Below are positions 10,870-21,483 of a DNA stretch of 64,000 nucleotides, one piece after another. The notes beneath the pieces were generated by a model. The model saw nothing but the letters and a program-made list of their open reading frames with translations. It was not told the DNA's origin and did no database searches. The stretch is taken from the NCBI RefSeq assembly GCF_950295315.1, contig NW_026647563.1, positions 1-64,000 on the forward strand. Reading direction: 5' to 3'. Positions within the stretch are counted from its first letter, which is position 1; each line of letters starts with the position of its first letter. Origin of the DNA: Erinaceus europaeus. Its lineage: Eukaryota; Chordata; Mammalia; Eulipotyphla; Erinaceidae. Position numbers and translations under genes: made by a program.

Positions 10870-11108
10870 ATTCATTTTATTATCAACTCACTTTTAAGAA
10901 AAGAAATTCAGAGATTAAGATCTAGAGAGAGGGAGGGAGAAAGAATAAGAGGGAAAAGAAGATATATATATATATATATAGAGAGAGAAAGATCAAAGCA
11001 CTGCTCATTTCTGGCTTATGGTAGTGCTGGGGATTGAACCTGGGACCTCAGAACCACAGCCATGAAAGCTTCTTTTCCTAAGCATTATTCTGTCTCCTCA
11101 GCCCAAAG
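10870..11108 (-). mobile_element. SINE-C, antisense, long GA-rich form
   Basis: Antisense copy with a GA/TA-rich core at 10,920-10,990, then GCACTGCTCATTTCTGGCTT and GGGGATTGAACCTGGGACC. Confidence 0.8.
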
Positions 11109-11204
11109 CTTCTATCTTTCAAAATACATCAGTAGAATATTTAAAAAAAAAAAAAGTCTCAGATTGGGAGAAATGCTCTACAAATCCTAAATCTGACATA
11201 GATT

Positions 11205-12003
11205 TTTTTTTTTACCATAAACATACAAAAGACTCTTAGAGCTCAATAATAAGCAATCCAGTTTTAAAGACTGTCAAAACATCTGAACGGATACTTCACC
11301 CAAGATGTATATTATGCTGATAATCATGTAAAAAGATTGACCCACCCTCTTATTAGTTATTACAAAATATAAGTTGTAATTCACCAGAATGTGTATTAAA
11401 AAAAAAAAAAACTAAACAAAACCAACTGGTAATACCACGTGCAAGGAGAGATGCAGAGAAACAGGAGCACTCATGCATTTGATGATAGTGTAATCACTTT
11501 GGGAAACTGTTTAAGTTCGTGTTAAAGATAGACTTTCACACCATCCACCAGTTCTACCCTTACATATTTTCCCAAGAGGAAGGAAAATATGTTCCTGTAA
11601 AGAAATATATAAACATTCATGACAACATTTCTTACAATAACCCAAACCGGGAATAATTCAAATGGTTGTCAGCTTGTGAAAGGATCAAATATCATATATA
11701 TCCATACTGATACAATGGAGCATTACTGGCAGGGTAGGAGACAGACCAGAAAATGCATGGACATCAAAAACATTCTGCTGAGTTGTTTGTTTGTTTGTTT
11801 TTAAAAGCATTCCCAGAAGACAACAGCAGACCAGTAGTTTTGCAAGAGTCTGGGATGGAAACACCTTTCTGAAGTGATAGAAATGAATTAATATCAGATC
11901 ATGGTAAGGTTACAAAACTATGAATTCATTTAAAGTCCTTAATTTAGATAATATCCATAGATGAATAGAATTTTTGGTATGTAGCTCACACCTCAATAAA
12001 ACA
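11205..12003 (+). mobile_element. Old L1 3' part
   Basis: Resembles the L1M ORF2 end and 3'UTR: AAGACTCTTAGAGCTCAATA, then ACGGATACTTCACCCAAGAT, GGGAAACTGTTTAAG and the TTCATGACAACATTTCTTAC block. All frames are destroyed. Probably the same copy as 9,745-10,390, separated by SINEs. Confidence 0.75.
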
Positions 12004-12004
12004 T

Positions 12005-12203
12005 TTTTTTATTATCTTTATTCATTGTATAAAGACAGCCAAGAGGGTAGGCAGAAACAGGGAAAGAGAAAGAGACACCTGTAGCTCTGCTGTACCACTT
12101 GCAAAGGTTTCCTCCTGCAAGTAGGAACTGGGGACTTGAACGGGAGTCCTTGTGCATTGTGTTATGTGCACCCAACCAGGTGCGCCACCACCCAACCTGA
12201 ATA
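12005..12203 (-). mobile_element. SINE-B, antisense
   Basis: Antisense: TTTATTATCTTTATTCATTG to GGTGCGCCACCACCCAACC. AATAAAACATTTT before and AATAAAAGATTTT after suggest a target-site duplication. Confidence 0.9.
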
Positions 12204-12294
12204 AAAGATTTTATAAGAAAATAAATGAGATACCCATCCACATTGATTGGGAGTGCTGGATTGTCAGTATCCTTCAGGCCCGCAAAGTAGTACT

Positions 12295-12425
12295 GTCTTT
12301 TTTTTTTCTTTACCAGTGTACTGTTTAGCTCTGGATTATGGTGATGAGGAGAATTGACCCTGGGACATTGGAACCTCAGGCATGAGAATTTCTTTGCATA
12401 AGCATTATGCCATCTCCCCTACTCT
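12295..12425 (-). mobile_element. SINE-C, antisense
   Basis: TTTACCAGTGTACTGTTTAG, then GAATTGACCCTGGGACATTG and TTATGCCATCTCCCC. Confidence 0.85.
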
Positions 12426-12429
12426 ACCA

Positions 12430-12780
12430 GTCTCTCTCTCTTTTTTTTTTAACCAGATAAATTTAAAACACATCACAGCTCATTGCTCTTAATATATACA
12501 TTCATTTGGTTTCTAGTGAAGGTAAGCATTTGCATCAATTTGAGTCTTATTTTCTTATAAGGACATAATTCTCTTTCATAAGACAATGTGATTCTTTGTC
12601 TTTTTAAGATAGTAAACTTTTATCAGTGATATACATTACAAATATATCTGTTTTAAAATTGTGTCAACAATAAGGTTCATCTTTCTATATTAAATATACA
12701 TTTTCATGTCAACAAATTTGTCCATATTTTCACCACAGGGTCTACCACTAGTGCAGTAGTGATGACAAGTGAAATTCTTT
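12430..12780. other. Single-copy sequence
   Basis: AT-rich, possibly very old L1 debris (GTCTTTTTAAGATAGTAAAC). Nothing identified with confidence. Confidence 0.35.
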
Positions 12781-12784
12781 TGAT

Positions 12785-12905
12785 TTTTTTTTTTTAACCA
12801 GAGCACTATTCATGTCTGGCTTATGGTGGTTATGGGATTGAACCTGGGACTTTGGAGCCTCAGGCATGAGAGTTTCTCTGTATAACCATTGCACTATCCA
12901 CCCTC
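12785..12905 (-). mobile_element. SINE-C, antisense
   Basis: AACCAGAGCACTATTCATGT, then TTGAACCTGGGACTTTGGAG and AACCATTGCACTATCCACCC. Confidence 0.87.
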
Positions 12906-13017
12906 TCGATAATCCTTTGAAAGATTAGTAAAAAACCATGAGTATTGTTAGTCGAGCATCGCCTACTAGTTGAGCACTACTTGTGTGATGCACAGTATTA
13001 ATATTTTGCTGTTATTG

Positions 13018-13120
13018 TTGATGTTTTTTAATATAGACAACTGCAGACTTGCTTCACCTCTCATGAAGTGTCCCTGCTGCAGGTGAGAAGCAGGACTCAA
13101 ACCCAGGTTCTTGAGCTTTA
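13018..13120 (-). mobile_element. SINE fragment, antisense
   Basis: Short antisense piece: ACTGCAGACTTGCTTCACCT, then CTGCAGGTGAGAAGCAGGAC. Confidence 0.7.
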
Positions 13121-13204
13121 AATATTTTTTTGTAGATTTGTAGATTTTTCTTCCTTAAACTTTTGTTTAAAATGTGAACTATACTCTTTTTGTTTTAGCT
13201 TTTT

Positions 13205-13332
13205 AGATTTTTTTTTGTGATATACAAAATTATAAGATAATAGGGGTATAATTCCACACCATTACACTACTAGAATTCTGTGTCCCCATCCCCCATAGAG
13301 AAAACTGCAGTAGTTCTCCCAAGATGAGAACT
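13205..13332 (-). mobile_element. Old element-E relative, antisense
   Basis: The 3' end of an older E-like family: ACAAAATTATAAGATAATAG, then GGTATAATTCCACAC and GTGTCCCCATCCCCC..AAAACTGCAGTAG. The same block recurs at 60,505 and 61,725. Confidence 0.6.
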
Positions 13333-13334
13333 AC

Positions 13335-13980
13335 ACTTTTTATACCGAAAGAAAACAACAACAACAACAACAACAACAAAAACAGCCTCATTAGAGAGTT
13401 CTGATGTGACATACTAAATAAATCCAAAAAGTCTGATGAGCTGGGGAAATAAAAAGAAGGATGTGAAAATATGTCAGCTATTCAGAGTCATGTCCACACT
13501 ATGACTCTATATCTCACTGGCTAATGCTTCTTTGCAGAACATCAGCTGAGCACATGACAATGTGAACACTGCAGGCGTTTATGGGTGTCTGACTAGAGCA
13601 ATCTGGAACCGTCACTCATTGTTCTATCACCACCTGAGTCCATGAATATGATGACATTCTCGGCAATTTTCCTTGCTACCACCTGTTAGCTAGTATATAC
13701 AGTGACTCAACTTTATTTCAATAGCACAAATTCGGAATGCAATTCCATGCTAACTTAAGAACTCACAGATGAGTGCTCTATACTGCTTCATAAATCTTTT
13801 CAATATAAAATGATCATTTGGTTTAATGTAACTTTCACTACTATATATAAAAATATAGATCAAAGTCATAAAGCATAACATGATTAAAAAATTACATAAG
13901 AATGTTTATATTACTGTGGTTATTACAGTTTTAAGATGTTTAAGTGAAGACTGGTCATGTTAAAATATAATTAGAAAAAA
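13335..13980. other. Single-copy sequence
   Basis: No SINE, L1 or exon recognised. It was checked by eye for an HMGN exon 2/3 on the minus strand and none was seen. Confidence 0.4.
13352..13382. repeat. (CAA)n microsatellite
   Basis: About nine CAA/ACA units. Confidence 0.85.
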
Positions 13981-13983
13981 TCA

Positions 13984-14370
13984 CTTTGATTAGTCAACAA
14001 TTTGTTTTTCTTTTTTCAGCCACTAGGTTCCAGATGCTACCGTGATGGCCCCACCAATGTGTCCTAGAGCCCCGCTTTCCCAGAACGCTGCCCCACTAGG
14101 GAACGAGAGAGACAACCTGGAGTATGGATCAACCTGTCAACACCCATGTTAGGGAAGCAACTACAGAAGCCAGACCTTCTACCCTCTGCACCCCATAATG
14201 TCCCTTGTTCTATGCTCCTAGTGGGATAAAGAATAGGAAAGCTATCAGGGGAGCAGATGGGATACGGAGTTCTGGTGGTGAGAACTGTGTGGAGTTGTAC
14301 CCCTCTTACCCTATGGTTTTTGTCAGTGTTTCCTTTTTTATGAATAAAAATAAGAATTAAAAAAAAGAAA
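13984..14370 (+). mobile_element. Element E, sense, 5'-truncated with internal deletion
   Basis: Starts in GATTAGTCAACAATTTGTTT, lacks about 20 bases before TTCAGCCACTAGGTTCCAG, and ends CTATGGTTTTTGTCAGTGTTTCC, AATAAA and A-tail. Its 3' end coincides with those of the other E copies. Confidence 0.85.
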
Positions 14371-14649
14371 AATAACTTAAAAGCCTAATAACAGAATATG
14401 ACTCTATAGTTAAATCTTAGCCACACTTTCAAGATCAATTCTGATTCAACTTTCCTTCCTTATCAGAATTTTTCACAGTTTTCAGAATTAACAACACATT
14501 CTAGAATGTACACACGGGTTTAATGTTACTCAATTGCTTTGTGCCTGCTGCCTCATCACCTCACTGAATTAACTAAAAGCTCCATCCATGAGAAGAAACT
14601 GTGCATTCCTACAGCATTAAAGTGCTAAGATTCCAGGTATTTTCCACTT

Positions 14650-15512
14650 CATTTTTTAAATTTTTTATTTATAAAAAGGAAACACTTACAAAACCATAGG
14701 ATAAGAGGGGTATAACTCCACACTATTTCCATCACCAGAACTCCGTATCTTATCCCCTCTTCTGATGGACCCAAGGTCATTGTGGGATGCAGAAGGTGGA
14801 AGATCTGGCTTCTGTAATTGCTTCCCCACTGAACATAGGAGTTGACAGGTTGATCCATACTCCCAGCCTGTCTCTCTCTTTCCCTAGTGGGGCAGGGTTC
14901 TGGGGAATCGGAGCTCCAGGACACATTGGTGGGGTTGTCTGTCCAGGGAAGTCTGGTCAGCATCATGGTAGCATCTGGAACCTGGTGGCTGAAAAACGAG
15001 TTAACATATAAAGCCAAACAAATTGTTAACTAATCATGAACCTAAAGGCTAAAGGCTGGAGTAGTGCAGATGAAGAGTTAAAAGGGGGGTCTCTGTTTTG
15101 TAGATAGCTCGTAAGCATATTTTAGTTAAATTAAAAAGGGCCTATGGCTATACTAGTTTGTTTGTTTGTTTTTTTCCCTGAGCCTGAAATCTGATATGCA
15201 GGTGGATCCAAGTTATTGTCTGGGGCTGGAAAAAGGACCAGAAAGCTGGATCAGGGAAGAAAGTAGCTCCCAAATATAGGAAAGGTGTATAAATATTGTT
15301 GACTATAAACCCCATCGATTTGATGTGATCAGGGGCCCATATTCAGCTTAGGAGCCTATGTGACCTCTGCATCCCTGTAGATCTGAGCTCACGTTCTGTG
15401 GTCATGAATACGAATGTTTCCAGCTGCCCCAATATCAGGACCCATCTTCCTTCAGAGGATGGACAACATTCTCTACCATTGTTGATCCAAGTTAAGGGCA
15501 AGTTCCTATGGG
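14650..15512 (-). mobile_element. Element E, antisense, with target-site duplication (E2 type)
   Basis: An 863-bp insertion flanked by GGTATTTTCCACTT at 14636-14649 and 15513-15526. The poly(A) side (left, T-rich) is followed on the minus strand by the E 3' end and body. The 5' part (about 15,060-15,512, with CCTGAGCCTGAAATCTGATA) differs from the E1 copies. A 122-codon open frame on the sense (minus) strand covers 15017-14649. Confidence 0.92.
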
Positions 15513-15529
15513 GGTATTTTCCACTTTTA

Positions 15530-15860
15530 AAAAATATTTTTATTGGAGGGTTAATGGTTTACAGTACAGTTGTTGACACATAAGTATACTTTCTCAGTAA
15601 AATTCTCTCACCCCCAACTTAGGACCTTTTCCACCATCATGCACCAAGACCCCAAAGTCCCTCTCCACCTCCTGCAGCCTTCTTCCTGTCTTCTTTTCCC
15701 TGAGTCCCTTAAAATTCCCTGAGTACAGTAAACCAAACCCAGTTCAAGTTTTACGTGGTGTTTTCCCTTTCTGTCTTTTTCTTGGGGGGGGGGGGGGGTA
15801 GAAGAGGGGAGAACCCTTCTACAGTTTCTAAATTTGCATTCTAAGAATGCAAATTTGTCC
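15530..15860 (-). mobile_element. Unclassified L1-like 3' end, antisense
   Basis: Begins TTTTTATTGGAGGGTTAATG, a form seen also at 34,630, and continues through a C-rich part and a G-run (15,785-15,798). Probably the 3'UTR of another L1 lineage. Not placed. Confidence 0.45.
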
Positions 15861-15879
15861 AACCCCAGGGGAAAATAGT

Positions 15880-16262
15880 CTGGTGAATTTTCAGAATGCT
15901 AGAAAGGGACCTATTATATGACCTAGCAACTCTTCTCCTAGGGATAGATTCAAGGGAAGTAAATACACCCATCCAAAGAGATCTATGTTACACCTATGTC
16001 TATGTCCATAGCAGCACAATTTGTAATAACTAAAGCTTGGAAGCAACTCAGATGTCCAAAGGCAGATGAGTGGCTAAGGAAGTTGTGGTCAATAAACACA
16101 ATGGGATACCACTACTCAGCTGTTTAAAAATTATGAAGCCATCTCCTTCAGTTCATCTTGGCTGGAGCTTGAAGGAATCATGTTAAATTAAATAAGCTAA
16201 AAAGAAAAGGATCAATACCAGATGACCCTATTCATAGGCAGAACTTAAGAAACTATCAAACG
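15880..16262 (+). mobile_element. L1 ORF2 end / 3'UTR fragment
   Basis: Matches mammalian L1: GACCTAGCAACTCTTCTCCT, ATGTCCATAGCAGCACAATT, GAAGCAACTCAGATGTCCAA, ATGGGATACCACTACTCAGC. No open frame survives. Confidence 0.85.
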
Positions 16263-16264
16263 TT

Positions 16265-17228
16265 ATTTTCATTGACTTTATTAGTGTCCCTTCCTGCTCA
16301 GAGAACAACTTGAACACGTGTTCATTAATTAGTATTTCTGATTTCGGGGCGGGGGAAGTGAAAAAAAAAAGAGTCAATGTGGCAACAAAAATTTGTGGGA
16401 CAATTCTCATATCCTTTCGTCAAGAAGAATACAACGGAGTAGAACATACATGCTTTGATGGTTACCTCAGCTTTAGAGATCTTGAGGAGCTATGCATGGA
16501 CAGGAAGTTGCTTTCTTTGTACCTAAGTAGATTTACCTAACCATAGTTTCTAACACAACTTCAAGTGAACCTCAGGATTAGGTGAGGCAGTTCCAAGGCT
16601 TAAGAGATGGAAGAGATGGTCATGGCAGCCATTTTTATTTGTGGCTGCTCCTATCAAGGTACTAATTTATATTTTTGGGGCTCTGGACACAAAGGAAATC
16701 TTCCTATTAACAGGGAAAAGGTTTTCCATCTATGAAGAAAACTTTGATGTCCTGAGGGATGACACAGAGGAACCTATACTCAGGTCCGTCCCCAGTCCCT
16801 GGCTGAATAGCTCATACATGTAGACTTTACTGCTTTTCATTCGTTCCACGGAAATAAAGCAATAATCAGTCAAAGCATCTGCTGTTTTTCTTTTCCTCCT
16901 TCCTTTTTCCTGATGAGAAGTGAGGGAAAGTAAGAACAGTGCTTTCACCAGCTCTGGTCCATGAGCAACAGTCCAGCTCCACTATGTCAGGGTCTACTGT
17001 ATATAATGGGATCATGCACATGTAACCTTATGGTATCTGAATTTTTTAGTAATTCTCAGTAAAGGAAATGGGCCCATATCACACTAGTTAATTTTTAAAT
17101 GACTGGTTCCTTTGACTTTACAAGAGTTCCCAGTGTTCTCAATAAACCTCAGGTTACATAAAGATGGTAGTATAAGTTTAATCTTCATCCTAGTGAAACA
17201 GGGCTGGAAAATTAATACTTTCTTTTTT
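16265..17228. other. Single-copy intronic sequence
   Basis: One of the longer repeat-free stretches in the presumed intron. Overlapping frames (16,310-16,540, 16,641-16,823) show no recognisable domain. A conservation test is needed to see whether it holds an enhancer or a missed exon. Confidence 0.4.
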
Positions 17229-17229
17229 A

Positions 17230-17345
17230 TATTCTAGTTCTTTTTTTTTTTCAATTTAATGAGACAGACAGAGACAGAGAGACAGAGACACCACAGCACT
17301 GCTCAGCTCTGGCTTACATAACCATTATGCTATGTACCTTTGCCC
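17230..17345 (-). mobile_element. SINE-C, antisense, truncated
   Basis: GAGACACCACAGCACTGCTC, then AGCTCTGGCTTACATAACCA. The middle is deleted. Confidence 0.75.
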
Positions 17346-17437
17346 AAAAAGAATACTTTCATGAAAATTAAATTTAAATAATGAATCTCAAATACGAATA
17401 GAATTTTTGTCATTAGTGTGGCTTCACTGCTCCAAGT

Positions 17438-17597
17438 AGACTTTTTTTTTTTTCAGATATAAAACAGAGACAGAGAGAAAGACACCACAACACCAAAACT
17501 TCCTTCAGTGAGGTGGGCCAGGCTCGAACCTGTGTTCTGAACATAAAAAAGCAAATGCACTATCCAAGCAAGCTCTTTTACCAATCCCACTAGTGCT
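17438..17597 (-). mobile_element. Diverged SINE, antisense
   Basis: CAGAGACAGAGAGAAAGACA, CACCACAACACC, then CAGGCTCGAACCTGTGTTC. Confidence 0.7.
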
Positions 17598-17947
17598 CTT
17601 AATATGCCAGTCATCTTAGATTGGGAGACTCTTAGGATTTCCTAAATTCTGTTTCATCCATCCCACCCACCATTAAGAGAATATGTACGCCATTTTGTAA
17701 GTAATTTATAAATATGTAAATCATTTCAAAGTAAGGCCTTTTGTCATACAGTATCCAGTTACACACTCAGTGACTAGCTATTGACTGGTGAGATCCTGGG
17801 TAATACATATCAGTAAGTTCCAATTCAGTGGTGAAAAAAAGCCTTTCCAAAGTGTTCTGAGAATTATGAGCTAATGAGCTAATGTAAGTCAAATTTTTCC
17901 CACACTTTCAAGCACATAGTATGTACATATAAAAATTTCTAAGATTA

Positions 17948-18201
17948 GGGAGTCGCGCGGCTGCACAGCCCATTAAGCGCAGGTGGTGCAAAGCACAAGG
18001 ACCGGCCTACGCTTCCCACCTGCAGGGGAGTCGCTTCACAAGCGGTGAAGCAGGTCTGTAGGTGTCTCTTTCTCTCACCCTCTCTGTCTTCCCCTCTTCT
18101 CTCCATTTCTCTGTCCTATCCAACAACAACGACATCAATCATAACTATAACAATAAAACAACAAGGGCAACAAAAGGGAATAAATAGTAAATAAGAATTT
18201 T
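17948..18201 (+). mobile_element. SINE-A with target-site duplication
   Basis: Full-length, somewhat diverged. TTCTAAGATTA recurs on both sides (ending 17947 and 18219). Confidence 0.92.
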
Positions 18202-18233
18202 AAAAAAATTCTAAGATTAAAAAAAGGAGGCGG

Positions 18234-18505
18234 CTAGGGAGTCAGGCGGTAGCGCAGTGGGTTAAGCCTTCGCACGTGGCTCCAAGCACAAGGACCAGCA
18301 TAAGGATCCTGGTTCAAGCCCCTGGCTCCCCACTTGCAGGGGAGCAGGTCTCCAGGTGCCTATCTTTCTCTCGCCCTCACTGTCTTCCCCTCCTCTCTCC
18401 ATTTCTCTCCTATCCAACAACGACGATATCAACAACAATAATAAATAACCTCAACAATAAAACAAGGGCAACAAAAGGGAATAAATAAATAAATAAATAT
18501 TTTTT
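18234..18505 (+). mobile_element. SINE-A with target-site duplication
   Basis: Flanked by AAAAGGAGGCGG at 18222-18233 and 18506-18517. It inserted just beside the preceding SINE-A. Confidence 0.93.
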
Positions 18506-18529
18506 AAAAGGAGGCGGGGCAGAGGCAGG

Positions 18530-18712
18530 CCAGTGATGGTGTACCTGGTGAGGCACACATGCTACAATTTGCAAAGGCATAGTCCTCAGCTTCAGGGGGA
18601 AAATTCACTACAAGCTAAGCAATGCTGCCAAGTGTCTCTCTGCCCCCATTTTCCTGTTCTCACCCAATTTCTGTCTTTATCCAAATAAATAAATAAATAA
18701 AATTAAAACAGT
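18530..18712 (+). mobile_element. SINE-B
   Basis: GGTGTACCTGGTGAGGCACAC head and TTTATCCAAATAAATAAATA tail. Confidence 0.83.
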
Positions 18713-18714
18713 TT

Positions 18715-19014
18715 TATCTGTTTTTTGTTAAGTAGGACAGCAATTTCTACGAAATTCTTATAAATGACAAAGCAGAAGGCAGAAGCCTGTATTTTTTTTT
18801 AACGTCAATAATTTTCAATACAGCTGTCTTTCACAGAAAAATCTGTTCACAGGTTTAAACTCATAAAACAGGTTACTTTTATCTGTAACTTGGCTTCACA
18901 TTTCTGAGCTTCAGTGCTCAAGTGCTCGACACAGTTGGAAAGACTGGGGCAAAAGCAAAGCATTTTCTCCCATAAAAGCTGCCTCACACTTTTTTTTTTT
19001 TTTTTTTTTGCTTT
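18715..19014. other. Single-copy sequence ending in a poly(T) run
   Basis: Contains a 20-base T-run at 18,989-19,009, possibly the tail of a small unrecognised antisense retrocopy. Confidence 0.35.
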
Positions 19015-19800
19015 CTCTCCATGGGACAATGACAAGTCCCAGATACAATACTTCCTGCCCAGGCCTCCTCCGTGGAAGAGGACATAAGTAGCGGAAGGTG
19101 AGTTGAGCTTGACCTCAGTTCCCTCGCAGACCCCGCCTTCCCCTTAGAGTGTGGGTTGGAGACTGGTGGCCCTTGCATTTCGCAATCACTGAGGGTGCCC
19201 GAGTGTCATCCTGTCTCTCGCTCTACCAACTCCAGGGCTCATCCAGGGAATAGGGCAAATCCTAGCCGCCCAGACCCCGCCTGCGCCCTCTCCCGTGATG
19301 ATTGACAGCGAAGTTGGTACATACGGGTCTGCAGCCAAGGCAAGCAGGAGGGTGAGCGCTCTTTTAAATATGGCTTTCCCTTTCCTCTCTGGATCTCACA
19401 GCCACCGCGACGCACCCAGCCTTGTTGGGTATGACCCACAGGGGACTCACCCCAACACCTGTCCGACTTAATTTTTTTCTATGCAGGTACTTTGATTCCC
19501 CCACTTCCACACTAATCACAGTCAACCTGGCAGTTTGCACAGACGAAACTCCCCTTCTGATTAAAAAAAAAGGGGGGGGGATTTGGGGGATGGAAAACGT
19601 TGGAGCTTCTAGTTAGGAGGTGGAAACCATTCCAGTCAGAATGAGTTAAAACAAAAACAAAAACAAAACAAAAAAGAGGGAAAACAACATCGAGGGAAAG
19701 AGAACAATTTGGGGGAGGGGGAGAGAAGGAGGGGAGGAATGTCTGCAACAGGCATCCGAAAACAAGCGTGGAGACAAGCAGAAATTTGCAATCACCGAGT
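19015..19800. promoter_or_regulatory. GC-richer, repeat-free intron-1 start downstream of the promoter
   Basis: The first 900 bases inside the presumed intron are free of SINEs and contain scattered CpGs (for example near 19,125-19,400), pyrimidine tracts and a G-run at 19,570-19,580. This is typical of the downstream shore of a promoter. No exon was recognised in it. It may hold regulatory sites or an alternative first exon, which cannot be decided by eye. Confidence 0.4.
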
Positions 19801-19914
19801 TACTACCGAGTACATTCCACGCAATCTATTCTAATGACCAAATTTGCAGCAAACACAATTTTTGAAGGCCTTTGAAATCTCTCTCTCTTTTTTCCTTTTT
19901 TTGATCAGTCTTAC

Positions 19915-19929
19915 CTTTCTTTTCGGCAT
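19915..19929 (-). CDS. First coding exon of an HMGN-family gene (MPKRK + splice donor)
   Basis: Read on the minus strand, ATG at 19929 opens five codons, MPKRK, followed at once by a strong splice donor (AAG|GTAAGA, GT at 19914-19913). Known of the family: HMGN proteins are small nuclear nucleosome-binding proteins that loosen chromatin, begin MPKRK, and have exon 1 ending in phase 0 after that lysine. The exon sits in a GC-rich promoter-like block. The frame is open upstream into the 5'UTR, but the ATG at 19929 is chosen because it gives the family N-terminus. The 5'UTR just before the ATG is AT-rich, unlike my recollection of HMGN1, HMGN2 and HMGN3, so HMGN5 is favoured and HMGN3 is not excluded. 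The later exons (RRSARLSA box, acidic tail) were not seen between 1 and 19,914, so the gene would continue beyond the window start. A chance match is possible but unlikely in this context. Confidence 0.68.
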
Positions 19930-20240
19930 AATGACTATGGTCGTGCAGCTAAAAAGTAAAGCAACGGGCTGGAAGTGCTGGCACCACAGCTGGATGCTGC
20001 TGCCGCTGCTGCAGCTGCTCACGCTAGGCACAACGTAGCGTGGCCTCTCCGACCTGTACCTCCACTGCTTCCTCCCTCCCGGGGGCCTCTACTCGCTCGC
20101 CTCCAGCTCCTCCTATGAGAGACCCCGGCAGCAGATCGCGAGGCCCCATTGGCTGCAGCAACGTTCTAAATTCCACGAGGACACGCCCACCTCCGTGCGC
20201 TGGGTTAGCGCTGCTGTTGTAGTTTCCACTTCACAGGAAA
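19930..20240 (-). promoter_or_regulatory. Promoter and 5'UTR of the HMGN-like gene, GC/CpG-enriched
   Basis: This block has many CpG and GC-rich stretches in an otherwise AT-rich window. It contains a CCAAT box on the minus strand (CATTGGC on the plus strand near 20,157) and CAG/CTG-rich sequence near 19,985-20,020 that would be 5'UTR. No clear TATA box is seen. The transcription start is not fixed by sequence and is probably between 20,060 and 20,230. No repeat insertion interrupts it, which fits a promoter under constraint. Confidence 0.6.
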
Positions 20241-21450
20241 AAAAAAAAAACTGCCTGCCGACTGAGCATGCCCAGTTCAACTACTAACCCTCAAAGCACA
20301 GGATCTTATAGTTTCATTGTTTTGCTACTCCCTCTTTGCATTGTATCTTTATGAACTTTGTGGACTTCTCAAATAGTAAAAGGAGCTTAGATGAATACAT
20401 GAATTTTACAATGCAAGTATACTCACAGCTGGCATTTTATGTTTTTTACTCAAGACTTGCAAAGACATTCTGGGATGGAAACCTTAAAGAGAGGGAGTGT
20501 GTTCCATTACGGAAGAGTCTTGGTTTTCTGTTTTGGCACTCTGGTAACACTATTTCCTAAAATTGCTCGGCTGCATTTTTTTTTAAACTTGTGACTACAA
20601 TTCACTGACAGATGAAAACCTCAAACTATGGCTGGAAAGTTAACAGAATTTGTGATAGAAATTAGCAAAAGGATGAACAAGATCAAATCAGATTATTTTA
20701 TATTTGGTGTATATATACGTTAAATGTGTAAATGACACCTGTCGCCCATAATTTAATTGTTTGTCAATATTCTGCAAGGCGTGGAGAAAATGCTTTCGTT
20801 TTATAGTATCAGTTTTAGCCTGATGAGCAATCAGTGAATAACCACAAAAGAAGAGGCTACATGTACCCTTCATAAACATTATACCTTCACGAATAAACAT
20901 TATATTCTGATTAGAATGTGTATCATGGTAATTAAGGTGCAAAGTTCATTTAACATCTGAACTGAGTCAGTGCAATTCTCCATATTTATAGAACTAAGGG
21001 AAAACAGTATGATCATTTTATATTGAGAAAGCTCTAGTGAATGGGTAAGCTAATTTGAAAATATACATATACATACTGCTCTGCAATAAAATGGAACAAT
21101 ATAGTCCTACATGAATGGATAGCAAGACCAAAATGCCTCATGGAAGAATTCAAATGAAAAAATTCTGATTAGTATAAGTAATAAGACAATGCAAAACTAT
21201 ACAAGAATAGTTTCATAATTCTATGAGAAGGCAAAATTTCACATCACAAAAACTATTTTTCACTCACACACAAGATGCAAATATATTAAATAATGCCATT
21301 AAGTAGTTAATTTCATAGTTGGATTTTTAAAAAAAAAATTGAAAATAATCAATTGACACCTTTGCATTTATCACCTCTGGGCTGCTGAATTATTTTTCTT
21401 TATGGAAGTAAAGGGTATCACAGCAAAGATAGGGAATATTTTTTCCTCCT
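20241..21450. other. Upstream single-copy flank, repeat-poor
   Basis: About 1.2 kb directly upstream of the promoter without SINEs, unusual for this window. No exon of a divergent gene was recognised. It may carry distal regulatory sequence. Confidence 0.4.
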
Positions 21451-21483
21451 TGACGAAAAGTCAGTTAGGAATTTGGCTTCTTT

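Noticed and set aside
19844..20222. Plus-strand frames across the promoter (Leu-rich, Pro/Ser-rich)
   Set aside because: They are the antisense of the HMGN-like 5'UTR and GC-rich promoter, with no start context or splice pattern.
20040..20400. First exon of a divergent gene such as SH3BGRL on the plus strand
   Set aside because: SH3BGRL lies upstream of HMGN5 in human as I recall, but no frame resembling its N-terminus is present here.
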